Shown: positions 20,368 through 31,025 of the stretch, piece by piece
How the letters are laid out: each line of letters opens with the position of its first letter
Position numbering within the stretch: the stretch's first letter is position 1
NCBI GenBank assembly: GCA_012934845.2
Contig: WNNJ02002553.1
Location: 186,001 to 250,000, forward strand
DNA from: Pomphorhynchus laevis
Lineage: Eukaryota; Acanthocephala; Palaeacanthocephala; Echinorhynchida; Pomphorhynchidae
Reading direction: 5' to 3'
DNA length: 64,000 nt
The notes under the pieces: model-generated
Databases searched by the model: none
Told to the model about the DNA's origin: nothing
What the model saw: only the letters and a program-made list of their open reading frames with translations
Program-made: the position numbers and the translations under genes

Positions 20368-21040
20368 ACTGATCTGATTTATTGGAATGATTTCTTGTGT
20401 AACAAGAAATCATTTGTTCGTTATCTAAAAGCTAATTTCCAAACGACTAAGTCTTCCGTGTCAGTAAATGCCTGGATGTGAAATTGTCGAACACGTCAAC
20501 GTATCCTTGCGACGGAAGTCGTTCACTTCAATGAACAAGTATCGTTTACATAACTTCTAGCATCTGAATTCTTTATGAATACATCGAATCGCTTTGTATT
20601 TTTCATATTTGCTCAAAAGCTTAATTATACGAGAGCTTTAAAAACTCAACGAAAAATTTAGTGCAGAATGTTTAGATCAGTTGATTTTAAAAACGTTTTT
20701 GTATTCCGAAATTTGTTACTAGTTCTCGACCCTTAGACATTTTCAGGAAGGATCTGGCCACATTTTGCATTAATGCGTTAAAATCATAAAGGCTGCTAAG
20801 AGACTGAAAATATTATGCATAATGCAAGCTGGTTATAATGCAAGGTGGTTATAATGAAAGATTGTTATAATGCAAGAGGGTTATTATACAAGGTTGTTGT
20901 AATGCAAGGTGGTTATACTGATCCAAGTTGTCTTAATGAGGTATACATTTGAAATACTAGTTATTTTAGGTTTAAAAAGATACTATAGAATAATTTTGTA
21001 TATTGGACTTACAGATAATTTACATATTTAATTTACATGT
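20368..21040. repeat. Repeat X, copy 2
   Basis: Near-identical to 10592-11270, including the 13-bp-arm hairpin (20386-20414) and the 16-bp minisatellite (20816-20937). It joins family E RT at 21041-21048 exactly as copy 1 does, so the X-E junction predates the duplication. Confidence 0.85.
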
Positions 21041-22195
21041 TTTATATGACTTATCGCAAGCATTCGATAGAGTTATTCCCAATTTGCTAGTAAACAAATT
21101 ATCTAACATTGGCGTACGGGGCTCTTTGTTACGATGGATTCAATCATTCGTAAGCAACCGCTCGTTTGCAGTACGCATACGCCATTATCTTTCTGGTTAC
21201 TCAATGATGACGACAGGCGTCCCGCAGGGATCGGCCATTAGTTCGACTCTCTTTAATATATATGTAAATGATATTACAAACAACTTAACGTCGGAATGTG
21301 TTACCTACGCAGATGATATTAAGGTTTGGAGGCGAATTATTGATGAGTCCGATGTTAGCGCTCTTCAAAAAGACCTGGATTCCGTAAATAAATGGAGTAT
21401 ATCTAATGGGATGATGATAAATGCGACTAAACGTAGACATATGCGGATCGTCTCCCCATATATTCGTTGCTCGTATCAAATGGGAAACATGTCGATTGAT
21501 TCTACAGATAAAATCGATGATTTAGGGGTATCTACGCATAATACGCTCGATATGAGCGCTCACACAAATAAAGTTTCGGCCAATTGCCGTCGTACTATTA
21601 GCATCATTAGACGATCTTTTGGATCACTAGAGGTATGTAGTTTCAGAATAATATACAAGGCCCTAATCGAATCTCGCATGCTCTACGCATCTCCCGCAGC
21701 GTATCCATATGTGCGCAAGAACATTGTGGCTTACAAATCGATTCTCCGGTCGGCTACTCGTCTTGTTCTCGTTGTCAAAGACCTGCCGTTTGACAAGAAG
21801 TTAGAAATCCTAAGTGTTTCGACGGTTTGTGAAAGTTTGGTAAAAGCTGATCTTATGCTGGTATGAAGGTAATTTTATCGCCCACTCATCCCCTCAACTT
21901 CATGTTTTGCCTACGCAACTCCGAGAAATTACGTGGACATCGACTAACGTTCTAATATAGTAGAAAAGTTCATCGACACTATCAGGATATCAGAGATTGA
22001 GTAATAAACAGTTGGAACAGGATCCCGTCATCTGCAAATGAATGCCGGAACATCGAGAATTTCGGCGTGCGTTGAATAGTGCATCGCTCCCATATGAAGT
22101 CCAACCTTATTTGGATTTTTTTGTTTTACTGACATTGTACTTTTTTACATTGAGATCCAGCCAAACGAGATACCGCTCATCGGCTGTTGTATACT
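21041..22195 (+). mobile_element. CR1-like LINE, family E, copy 2 (5'-truncated)
   Basis: A 287-residue frame (21003-21866) contains DLSQAFDRVIPN, TTGVPQGSAISSTLFNIYVNDI, TYADDIKVW, NKWSISNGMMINAT, DDLGVSTHNTLDMSAH, IYKALIESRMLYASPAAYPYV and a C-terminal portion. A 3' UTR follows with GATCCAGCC...CATCGGCTGTTGTATACTAATAATTATAATAAT (ends ~22205). Copies at 12610 and 22240 are the same family. The catalytic YADD pair is present. Confidence 0.85.
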
Positions 22196-22239
22196 AATAA
22201 TTATAATAATATTTTTAATTTACATTTTTTGTACATATG

Positions 22240-24185
22240 TTTCCATGCGTACAAACAAGGGGAACTCTCTTTTGAACACTACCGTCAATGCAGGAATACG
22301 TTTTCTATTCTGAAAAAAAACGCAGTATTATCTCAAATATATGCCGCTCCACTCATAACGATCATTGGATGGCTTTCAAAAGCATACTTCCATGTTCTAT
22401 ACACTCGACAAATTGTTCATACCTATTGACCGAAAATTGCTCAATCTTGACATCCCCAACTGATGTAGCTGCTTATTTTATGGACTATTTCGCTATTAAA
22501 AAGATAGAGTGTCGATCTCCGATGGTATAATCCAAACTACATACAATGTACTTCTACCTAGAGTAGTCATATCTAACATTGAATTTAGCGATGAAGAGGT
22601 ACTGCACGAGCTACTTAAATTACCCCGCAACGCCACGTTGGGTCCTGACCATATACCTCCAATACTCTTAAAGGAATTGGAAATGCAATATACGGTTTCT
22701 TAGCTTATATTTTTAGAAGATCACTAAACACAGGTTATCTACCATCTGATTGGACTAAGGCTATTGTACGTTCAATTTTCGAGAAATGCGATAAATCCCA
22801 GGTTTCCAACTACTGTCTAATCAGGCTCACATCTGTAGCTTGTAAGGTATTCGAAAAATTGATTCTTCGTCACCTTAGCGCTTTCGTTGAAGCTAACAAT
22901 CGCATCAGCCCCAGTCAGCATGGATTTAGGCCAAATCGCTCAACGGTAACGAAACTTGTAAAAGCGAGTGCAAGCTAGGTGGATTTAATGAGGAGTGGTT
23001 CCAAAGTATACGTGATATTTATAGACTTATCGAAAGCATTCGATAGAGTTATTCCCAATTTGCTAGTAAACAAATTATCTAACATTGGCGTACGGGGCTC
23101 TTTGTTACGATGGATTCAATCATTCGTAAGCAACCGCTCGTTTGCAGTACGCATACGCCATTATCTTTCTGGTTACTCAATGATGACGACAGGCGTCCCG
23201 CAGGGATCGGCCATTAGTCCGACTCTCTTTAATATATATGTAAATGATATTACAAACAACTTAACGTCGGAATGTGTTACCTACGCAGATGATATTAAGG
23301 TTTGGAGGCGAATTATTGATGAGTCCGATGTTAGCGCTCTTAAAAAAGACCCGGATTCCGTAAATAAACGGAGTATATCTAATGGGCTGATGATAAATGC
23401 GACTAAATGTAGACATATGCGGATCGGCTCCCAACATATTCGTTGCGCTCGATATGAGCGCTCACGCAAATAAAGTTTCAGCCAATTGCCTTCGTACTAT
23501 TGGCATCATTAGACGATCTTTTGGATCACTAGAGGTACACGTAAATAAAGTTTCGGCCAATTGCCTTCGTACTATTGGCATCATTAGACGATCTTTTGGA
23601 TCACTAGAGGTATGTATTTTCAGAATAATATACAAGGCCCTAATCGAATCTCGCATGCTCTACGCATCTCCCGCAGCGTATCCATATGTGCGCAAGAACA
23701 TTGTGGCTTACAAATCGATTCTCCGGTCGGCTACTCGTCTTGTTCCCGTTGTCAAAGACTGCCGTTTGACAAGAAGTTAGAAATCCTAGGTGTTTCGACG
23801 GTTTGTGAAAGTTTGGCAAAAGCTGATCTTTTGCTGATATGAAGGGCAATTTTATCGCCCACGCATCCCCTGAACTTCATGTTTTTCCTACGCAAATCCG
23901 ATCAGTTACATGGACATCGACTAACGCTCTAATATAGTAGAAAAGTCCACCGACACTATCAGGATATCAGAGGTCGAGTAATAAACAGTTGGAACAGGAT
24001 CCCGTCATCTGCAAATGAATGCCGGAACATCGAGAATTTTGGCGTGCGTTGAATAGTGCATCGCTCTCATAGGAAGTTGAACCTGATTTGAATTGCTTTT
24101 GGTTTTACTGACATTGTACTTTTACATTCAGATCCAGTCAAACGAGCCACCGCTCATCGGCTGTTGATTACTAATAATAATATAT
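22240..24185 (+). mobile_element. CR1-like LINE, family E, copy 3
   Basis: Longer than copy 2: it includes the RT N-terminus (LPSDWTKAIVRSIFEKCDK..., ACKVFEKLILRHLSAFVEANNRISPSQHGFRPNRSTV at about 22730-22970), then 22979-23473 with VYVIFIDLSKAFDRVIPN, TTGVPQGSAISPTLFN and TYADDIKVW, then the C-terminus in another frame (23397-23780). A 75-bp tandem duplication at about 23463-23612 and several frameshifts break it. It lies in tandem with copy 2. The tail is GGCTGTTGATTACTAATAATAAT. Confidence 0.8.
23463..23612. repeat. 75-bp tandem duplication inside family E copy 3
   Basis: AATAAAGTTTC(A/G)GCCAATTG...TCACTAGAGGTA occurs twice in succession with one or two differences per unit. Copy 2 (around 21570-21632) has it once. 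Confidence 0.85.
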
Positions 24186-24348
24186 TCGTAAATTATACTT
24201 TATAATTTACCTGTCTATAACGTGTTCAGGATTATACATTCACATGAAAATATACTTCATTAATTCTACTGGGTTATAAAACATTATTTGGTTTCACACC
24301 CCATTGGAATATTGCAGCCAAGTTCCAAAATGATGCATTTTCTCGCCT

Positions 24349-25480
24349 TTCTCGCCTTTGTTATGATTACGGCTTTTCTTCCTCCTCCGTAGCTTGGTTT
24401 GCCCCATATCTATCCACCGTTCTTTTCGCGTCTGTTCTAATTCATCATCCTCTCCCTATCCCACCCCTATTTTTTTGCGAGGCCCACCACGTTCAGTCAT
24501 AGGTTCCCTGCTTTTCTCTTCTGCTTGGTTATCTCTCTCCATTTATCAAACCATACTCCTTTAACGTCATGCAATACGCCGATGACATTCTAATCTATGC
24601 TTATGCACCCGCATATCGCATACACGATATCGGCATTTCTGCCTTCAACTGTCTTTCTTCTATCTACAAACGTCTGTCCAATCTCCATCTCGTTCTAAAC
24701 CCCGAAAAGTCCAAAATAATGTGGATCCTTCCCCGTAAACCAAACATATCTCCTCCCATTGTATCTTTTGCCTCAACGATCATCCCTATAGTCCACAATC
24801 TCACTTTTTTAGGCTTCCATTTCGATGATCACCTTTCCCTTAAACCCTTCGTCCGTGACACGGTCCGCTCGTCTAACTTAATTCTCCGTGACATCCGCCG
24901 TATCCGCCCCCTTATCGACTTCCGTTCTTGTATGTCTCTTCTTTCATCGCTTCTTTTTCCTAAAATCGATTACTGCCTTAGCCTTTTCGCCAATTCTCCA
25001 AAATCCATCATCCTACCCCTACAACGAATAATCAACACCGCAGTTCGAGTGCTCTTTCGCCTCCGTCGCTTCGACCACACATCCACATATTTTGCCCAAC
25101 TCTCCTGGCCCACCATCCACATCCGCATCAAACTCCGCCTTCTTCTCATTACTTTTCGTCTCATCGCTGTCAGCTCCCCATCGTTCATCAACCTTCCTTT
25201 CTTAGACGACACTCGTTCCACCTCTCAATCGCTGCGTTCCCGTTATACCCTCTTACTCCACGTTCCTAATTACTCCAACAACTACGGTCTCCGATCCTTC
25301 CTCGTCGCCGCCTCACTCGCCTGGAATCAACTCCCTTTCAACGTCCACCGCGCTCCCTCCTTCATTACATTCAAACACCTCCTCCATTCACACCTTCTCG
25401 ACACATGATTTACATTTTTGTATGTTGTGGTCATGTAAGGGTGCGCTTGCACGCATTTGCCACGTGAAATTAAATCTTTT
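24349..25480 (+). mobile_element. L2-like LINE, family B, 5'-truncated copy
   Basis: RT sequence starts abruptly near TTCTCGCCTTTGTTATGATTACGG. The PQG region is frame-broken, then a 279-residue frame (24569-25408) runs from MQYADDILIYAYAP to FITFKHLLHSHLLDT with a normal stop. The 3' UTR carries the hairpin GGGTGC-GCTT-GCACGC (the first G:C pair of the stem is decayed), ATTTGCCACGTGAAATTAAATC and an oligo-T tail. It is nearly identical to 58170-59260. Confidence 0.85.
24569..25408 (+). CDS. C-terminal LINE ORF2 fragment (family B)
   Basis: 279 residues: YADD motif at the start, LVLNPEKSKIMWILP, LGFHFDDHLSLKPFV, LLFPKIDYCLSLFANSPKS, and the C-terminal signature GLRSFLVAASLAWNQLPFNV. It lacks the endonuclease and most of the palm, so it is a dead fragment with an intact C-terminus. 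A nearly identical protein is encoded in the DPAGT1 intron. Confidence 0.8.
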   Translation: MQYADDILIYAYAPAYRIHDIGISAFNCLSSIYKRLSNLHLVLNPEKSKIMWILPRKPNISPPIVSFASTIIPIVHNLTFLGFHFDDHLSLKPFVRDTVRSSNLILRDIRRIRPLIDFRSCMSLLSSLLFPKIDYCLSLFANSPKSIILPLQRIINTAVRVLFRLRRFDHTSTYFAQLSWPTIHIRIKLRLLLITFRLIAVSSPSFINLPFLDDTRSTSQSLRSRYTLLLHVPNYSNNYGLRSFLVAASLAWNQLPFNVHRAPSFITFKHLLHSHLLDT

Positions 25481-25970
25481 TTTCTGATAAATTTTTTTAA
25501 CAACACTTAACTGTTTGGCTGAACTTATTATTTGACCTAGAAACTAGGATATATTCGATAATTTTTTATATGTAAAGTTTGTAAATGGCATATTTATCAA
25601 GTATGTTGTTTGTACATAGTTATTCAAGATGTACGAAAATTATAAAAATTGTTTTTTAAAACATTTTTTAAAAGTTTTTTCAAAAGTTTTGTAGTCTAGT
25701 AATGTGTATTTAGTATATCCCAGTGTGGATATACTAAAGTATATTCTTACTCTTTTCAACAAATCTATTTTTTGTTTGTAAAAATACTTTTAATAAATAT
25801 TTAAATATTTGAACTATTCGATCGATTGCTCTTTAAGCATTTATTTGCACATTTTGGACTGATAACATACTTGATACAAAACAGGTTTTGGCAAAAGTCA
25901 TTCTACAACTACTAATTTAATGATATTTCATGACCATTGGATTCACTGGCTGGATTTAGGCACTGCCATC
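25481..25970. other. AT-rich spacer
   Basis: No gene seen. It contains a perfect inverted repeat at 25710-25737 (TTAGTATATCC, loop CAGTGT, reverse complement). Confidence 0.6.
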
Positions 25971-25992
25971 GATGTTATTACTATTATTAGTA

Positions 25993-27441
25993 TTACAAGT
26001 TATAGCCAAATGGATGTTTTAACTGATCACATAGGAAAATATGAAATAAGAAAAAAAATAGCGGTTGCATAATATTGTATACATCCGGAATGCCATGATC
26101 GTTAATCCACTGACGAAGTTGAACTTTAAATTGAGAGAAGTCCTTGGTACATGCTATTTCTCCTGGCAACGTGTTCCAGGCGTTGAATGCTCGGTGTGAG
26201 AGCCTAGCCAAACTCACTACTTTACCGTGGGGAAACTTAAATAGTTTCAACGGGTAGCCACGGCGCGTCTGAGAACAAACTTTAACATAGCACGAGGGAA
26301 ACCCATCTATCCCATTAATCATTCGCCATAATGCAACAAGGTCTAGGTAATATAGCCTCTGACCCAAAGATGGTATCTTTAGAAATTCAAGCCGCTCACG
26401 ATATGAATATGATCCATCCATGCACATTCGAGAACCTCTACGAAGGATTGACTCTAGTCTGTTGAACTCTCCCTTAGTGTACGGAAAAACTGCTTGCACG
26501 CAGTACTCTATATGCAGGCGAACAAGATCACAGTAAAGCCGTTTGAAAACATATGGATTAATACGATTAAATGCATTTTTGACGCAGTACATAGCTCGCA
26601 AAGCCTTGCTATAGGCAAACTCTGTATTTGATCGGGATTTCAATGTCCTATGCACCATGACACCCAGATCCCTATACTCCATGACGACATTAAGAATTGA
26701 AGTTCCTAGGCGAAAATGACGGTAATCGCAATGCCTTCCTAATTTTATGTGGCCGCATTTGTCAGCATTGATCTTCATACCAGTAGCCACACTCCATCGG
26801 TATATTTCATCAAGGTCATCTTGCATGGAAATGCCAAGCGGATCAATATCATATACAGACCATAGTTTGAGGTTGTCAGCAAAAACAAGAAAGGGACTCT
26901 GAATCCGCAGCAACAAATCGTTAAGGAACACAATAAACAGCAGAGGTCCTAGTACGGTACCCTGCGGAACACCACAGTAAAGGCGTCTGGGAGTGGAAAG
27001 ATGGGTGCAAACTCTCACTCTAAAAAATCGATTACGTAGGAAATCTTGAATCCACTTACACAACATTACAGGAATGCCGTAGTTAAATAGTAATGCTACC
27101 AAGCTCTCATGCGGCACCCGATCGAATGCTCTTGAAAAGTCAATGAATACCACATTGATTGATTGGCCGCGACTGACCGCCTCAACCCACATTTCGCGTG
27201 AAGTCAATAAGTTAGTTAAGCAGGAACGATCAGGGAGGAAACCGTGTTGAGAATACGGTATTATTCTGAGTTCCCTCAAGTGATGCCTGATCCTGGTGGC
27301 GATCAACTTTTCAAGTACTTTGCATAGAGAACTAGTCAGGCTGATTGGTCTATAGTCAGTACAAGCCGTTGCAATGGTTTTCTTTGGGATCGGAACTACG
27401 ATGGCAGTTTTCCAGAAATCAGGAACACATCCACTGGTCAA
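25993..27441 (-). CDS. LINE ORF2 RT segment, family D, catalytic Asp lost
   Basis: 482-residue frame: FWKTAIVVPIPKKTIATACTDYRPISLTSSLCKVLEKLI, SQHGFLPDRSCLTNLLTSREM, INVVFIDFSRAFDRVPHESLV (motif A), LYCGVPQGTVLGPLLFIVFLNDLL (B), FLVFADNLKLWSV (C). Motif C should be FADD; the second Asp binds catalytic metal in all reverse transcriptases, so this copy cannot polymerise DNA. The C-terminus (ARLSHRAFNAWNTLPGEIACTKDFSQFKVQLRQWI) is well kept, and the last ~35 residues are hydrophobic. Confidence 0.8.
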   Translation of the reverse strand: MTSGCVPDFWKTAIVVPIPKKTIATACTDYRPISLTSSLCKVLEKLIATRIRHHLRELRIIPYSQHGFLPDRSCLTNLLTSREMWVEAVSRGQSINVVFIDFSRAFDRVPHESLVALLFNYGIPVMLCKWIQDFLRNRFFRVRVCTHLSTPRRLYCGVPQGTVLGPLLFIVFLNDLLLRIQSPFLVFADNLKLWSVYDIDPLGISMQDDLDEIYRWSVATGMKINADKCGHIKLGRHCDYRHFRLGTSILNVVMEYRDLGVMVHRTLKSRSNTEFAYSKALRAMYCVKNAFNRINPYVFKRLYCDLVRLHIEYCVQAVFPYTKGEFNRLESILRRGSRMCMDGSYSYRERLEFLKIPSLGQRLYYLDLVALWRMINGIDGFPSCYVKVCSQTRRGYPLKLFKFPHGKVVSLARLSHRAFNAWNTLPGEIACTKDFSQFKVQLRQWINDHGIPDVYNIMQPLFFFLFHIFLCDQLKHPFGYNL

Positions 27442-28127
27442 ATGTTCTCAAAAATAGCGAGAAGAGAAGGAGCCAAATATCTAGATAAATTCTTCAAGAA
27501 AAATGGAGAAATGTCATCAGGGCCGGTAGAGCTAAATGGGTCAAGCTGATCAAGCTGACTTACAATCTCACTAATCGTTACTGGAAGAAAACGCGAAGAT
27601 TGCCCTAATGCTACACCATGCGATGTGATAAAAGCTCTAGGTGAATTATTTGCCGGTAGGGAAAAAGACGTAGCAAGGAATTCCACAATACCACTCTGAG
27701 AAGTCATCACACTTCCCTCCGCATTAAGGACATACTTGATTTCTGTGTTAAGGGTTCTGTTACGACGAACATAAGCCCATAATAGTTTTGGATTTCGTGT
27801 TACATTATTAGCGATAGACGATTCGAATGCATATCGTTTTGTTGCTTTCACTCTAGTACAAAGATTTCGAACATATTTATATCTGGCAGAGAAACTAGAG
27901 TCAGAACGCTGAAGCTTCCATAAACAATTTCGTGAACTTATTAGTTGTCTGTCGTCGGAATCTATCCATGCAGGTGACTTAGCATCATAAGAGGTTTCGC
28001 GCATAGGGGCAAGAATATCAGATAATTTATGTAGGTAATCAGTGATCCTATTCAATAATAGCTTGTCTGGGTTCATGAAAGTACACGGGAATTGGTTGTA
28101 AACTCTCAAAACATCTTCTCTTCTCAC
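27438..28127 (-). pseudogene. LINE ORF2 linker between endonuclease and RT, family D
   Basis: 229 residues homologous to the same region of element C: SPAWIDSDDRQLISSRNCLWKLQRS (compare PPWFDRELLDAIRSRNKLWREFRRS in C), RNPKLLWAYVRRNRTL, FSSTGPDDISPFFLKNL. It overlaps the downstream RT frame by 4 bases, so a frameshift separates two parts of one former ORF. Confidence 0.75.
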
Positions 28128-29020
28128 TTTCGGCCAATGACGTTTGGAATTTTTGAGCTAGGTGGACAGAAAATGGAATAAGGGACAGCCGTCAAGGAGA
28201 GCAATCAGTGGTCACTACTTCCTAACGAGGGAGATGATCAACTTTGATTATGTCTTCTACATATCTGGAAAACACCACATCAAGAACCGAATACGATCTT
28301 GAAGTTAAGCAAGTTGGTTCTTGTACGTGCTGAATCAGCATGAGTTCCTCAGCTAGGAACTCAGATATTTCCATTTCCGTGGAACTACCATCAGAAAAGA
28401 CAGAGTCTACCATCTAGATCGTGGAAGATAAAAATCACCCAAAAGAATAAAGTGAGGTGAAGAATATACCGATAGTAAAATAAGTTTTAGTTGATCAGTG
28501 TCTGCAATTACTGATGGAGATCAATACACGACGCAGAAATTCATACTGACAGCTGAGTGATCGATACGGAAGCATAGAGTCTCAAACGACCCACAAGGGT
28601 CACACACATTCAACACTTTAGATACGAGGAAATTTTCTCTGACATATGCGGCGACACCGCCACCTCGCTTACCTGATATCCTGTCGCATCGTAGAAGGCG
28701 AAATCCAGGAATATTCACAGTGGTATCGACAATATATTGATGCAACTAGGATTCAGCAACGCAGAAAATGTCATACAAATGAGAAAGCATGTGATACTTC
28801 AACTCCACTATTTGAGCAGGCAAATTACGAAGATTAGAATATCCAATCGATAAATAGCGTGTGGGTTGTGGTAAGGGATTACTAGGAACGGTGAATAATT
28901 TGTTGAATGAAACTAAGTGTCCCAGGTCAAAATTGAAACTAACGCTATCCAAGTGTTGCGATGAATGACTGTTGAAACTACCTTTTCCAGACGAAGTAGC
29001 AAGATTTTAACTGGATACCG

Positions 29021-29758
29021 CTAAGTGACGATGTTTTTCGTTATGGGATTACAACGAACTACTGGGCGCCGTTTGACAGCCTGAAAATTTCGTATGCATA
29101 AGTTCGTTTCACCTTCAGATAGCCGGTTTCGTAATTCTGTTTTTGCTTCTTTCCACTTTAAACGATCTTCGAGACTCAGATCCTTAAGAATACGACGTGG
29201 GTAATCTTTAAATCGAAAACCACGTTTGAGCAAAAGGTCTGCATGTTTTGCGGAAGATGATAAAACTTTCAACAATCCTGGTTTCTCTACCACCTTTTTT
29301 CCAAGTCGAAACAACTTTGTAACCTTCAGAATAGAAGCTAGCTTCTTATCACCTTCTAAGAGTAACTGACAGAACACAGTATGGAGGCTGGACACGTCGT
29401 CATTCATACGTGTTTGTGAGTTACTGGCCTTTAATTCAGGGATACCACTAAATAGGATATTGCAAGACCTATCTGGATGCGAACGGTAGTTTGTGGAAGG
29501 AGCGTTGTCCAAAGAAACGCTCTGACCATTGGAAGGTAAATAATTTCCTGATTTATCCTTATTTTTGTCCTTCTGTTTTCCATCGATGGCCCTACTCGAA
29601 TCGCTACCTCTGATTTCACTCAATTGATGGTCTGTCGATCCAGAGTTTTGTGTAGGTTGCAATAGGGAGATGCGCCATACCCTTACTTTGTTTACAGCTG
29701 GTGTAGTTTGTTCAACATGAATGACCGATTTTTCTTTGTCCTGAAAGGATGACAGCAT
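29021..29758 (-). CDS. LINE ORF1 protein C-terminal part, family D
   Basis: 245 residues: a Ser/Gln/Lys-rich linker, then a core from about residue 98 (DRSCNILFSGIPELKASNSQTRMNDDV) to CIRNFQAVKRRPVVRC. The closest relative in the window is family C ORF1. The N-terminal part of the protein probably extends upstream to about 30110 in other frames. Confidence 0.7.
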   Translation of the reverse strand: MLSSFQDKEKSVIHVEQTTPAVNKVRVWRISLLQPTQNSGSTDHQLSEIRGSDSSRAIDGKQKDKNKDKSGNYLPSNGQSVSLDNAPSTNYRSHPDRSCNILFSGIPELKASNSQTRMNDDVSSLHTVFCQLLLEGDKKLASILKVTKLFRLGKKVVEKPGLLKVLSSSAKHADLLLKRGFRFKDYPRRILKDLSLEDRLKWKEAKTELRNRLSEGETNLCIRNFQAVKRRPVVRCNPITKNIVT

Positions 29759-30115
29759 TTGAAGTTCGACATTTGAAGTATTATCGTGCTGATGCGTAGA
29801 TGACAGTGAAAGTAATTCAATCCTCGGTTCACATAGGTCAGGAGTTGAACTGTCATCTAATGGCAGCTTAACAACAAGATTAACGGTACAGGTGTTTATC
29901 GAAGTTTAATGGTCCGTACGGTCTTGAAAGACACGAACGTCATTTAAGTTGAGAGACAACGATATATTACAACAATTCACATCACAATCAATATATATTT
30001 CACTAGTTTCATTTGGAGGGCCGAAATCATTGTAGCAGAACAAAAGCCGCAATAAAAGTCCTTGCTCTAGAGTGACGACTCTGTATTTAAAGGAATGTCG
30101 ACAACAGACCACACT

Positions 30116-30489
30116 TCACAGCCTTTATTGCAGTATTCGACCTCTAGCCGCTTATACGCCCTACGATGATGCGTTATATGTATGGTGTTTGACGCTCTCT
30201 TCGAATTTGCTTTCTTCATTGTATGTATATGTAAGTTTAATTAACCAAAGATTTTAACCAGTCCAAGTAGATCAGCAAGTTGTATTGCCAATGGGCACTT
30301 CTTAAACGAATATCCTCTTCTGGATGTTAATTATTTCTCAAACTATTTTTAAGTTTCTTTTAACTTCTAGTCGCTTCTTTGAACTTCTTAGTTAACTGTG
30401 CAAGTAGTTTGTAATGGTGAGAATTTATAATAACCAAGACTATTTTTAAGGAAGACTATTTTTAATAAAGAAGATATATGTATATATTT
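30116..30489. other. Spacer, possibly the 5' leader of element D
   Basis: AT-rich; no coding frame recognised. It could hold D's 5' UTR, but no second copy is available to fix the boundary. Confidence 0.4.
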
Positions 30490-30560
30490 ATCTCACAAAA
30501 TTTTTGTGAGATATCTCACAAAAACTATTATCACTATAATCTCACAAAGTATTGTGAGAT
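30490..30560. repeat. Cluster of alternating direct and inverted 11-bp motifs
   Basis: ATCTCACAAAA is followed by its reverse complement (30490-30512), again in direct orientation (30513-30523), and as a shorter pair ATCTCACAA-AGTA-TTGTGAGAT (30539-30560). Confidence 0.85.
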
Positions 30561-30599
30561 AAAAACTATTTTCTCTCAAAGTTTTTATGTCATTTTTTT

Positions 30600-30715
30600 T
30601 AAATTTTTAAAGGCATTTGACACTATAATTCATGCTCACTTGATCAGTAAACTTACCAATATTAGATTGGCCTTGCATAGTATACGGTGAATCAAGGCAT
30701 ATATTCTTTGTCAGC
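30600..30715 (+). pseudogene. CR1-like RT fragment, 5' side of an L2-like insertion
   Basis: Reads FLKAFDTIIHAHLISKLTNIRLALHSIR..IKAYILCQHMS, equivalent to SKAFDRVIPNLLVNKLSNIGVRGSLLRWIQSFVSNRS of family E. It continues at about 31025. Confidence 0.6.
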
Positions 30716-31025
30716 ATATGTCCGTTCCTGCACTATCGCTCATCCACCACAATAAATCAAAAAATGCATTCCCTCAACATATTGTCCAACTCACAGTTCT
30801 TCATACCTATTAACTAAACTACAATATTCTTTGTCTCCCCAGACGCCTTGCCACATTCCACTCATCTACTTTACCTGCAATTCACTCGATTCAATTTCAT
30901 CAACATTTTCATTTTACATTATTGTTCTTTGTTTTCTTGTTTGTTCTTTTTTCTTCGACGTGGGATTGTAATCGCGTATGGGCGTGCATTTGACACTATA
31001 AATAAATGAATTATCTATTATTTAT
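30716..31025 (+). mobile_element. Short L2-like LINE 3' end inserted in a CR1-like element
   Basis: Decayed C-terminal coding sequence (LATFHSSTLPAIHS...), then a 3' UTR with GCGTATGGGCGTGCATTTGACACTATAAATAAA, the L2-family terminal block with a decayed hairpin. It splits the surrounding CR1-like RT fragment between its motif A and motif B regions. Confidence 0.6.

Larger units (their letters stand above)
25971..30115 (-). mobile_element. CR1-like LINE, family D, nearly full length, broken
   Basis: On the minus strand come ORF1 (about 30110-29021), endonuclease (28952-28222 in pieces), RT (28127-25993) and the tail TTTGGCTATAACTTGTAATAC(TAA)n near 25971-26010. It is related to element C throughout: ORF1 ends CIRNFQAVKRRPVVR, the endonuclease has KRGGGVAAYVR, the RT has SQHGFLPDRSCLTNLLT. 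Damage visible: TAG in place of the Trp codon of ES-W near 28746, a TGA at YRSPS near 28519, frame changes near 28420-28200 and 27440, and FADN in place of FADD near 26880. It is not active. Confidence 0.8.
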
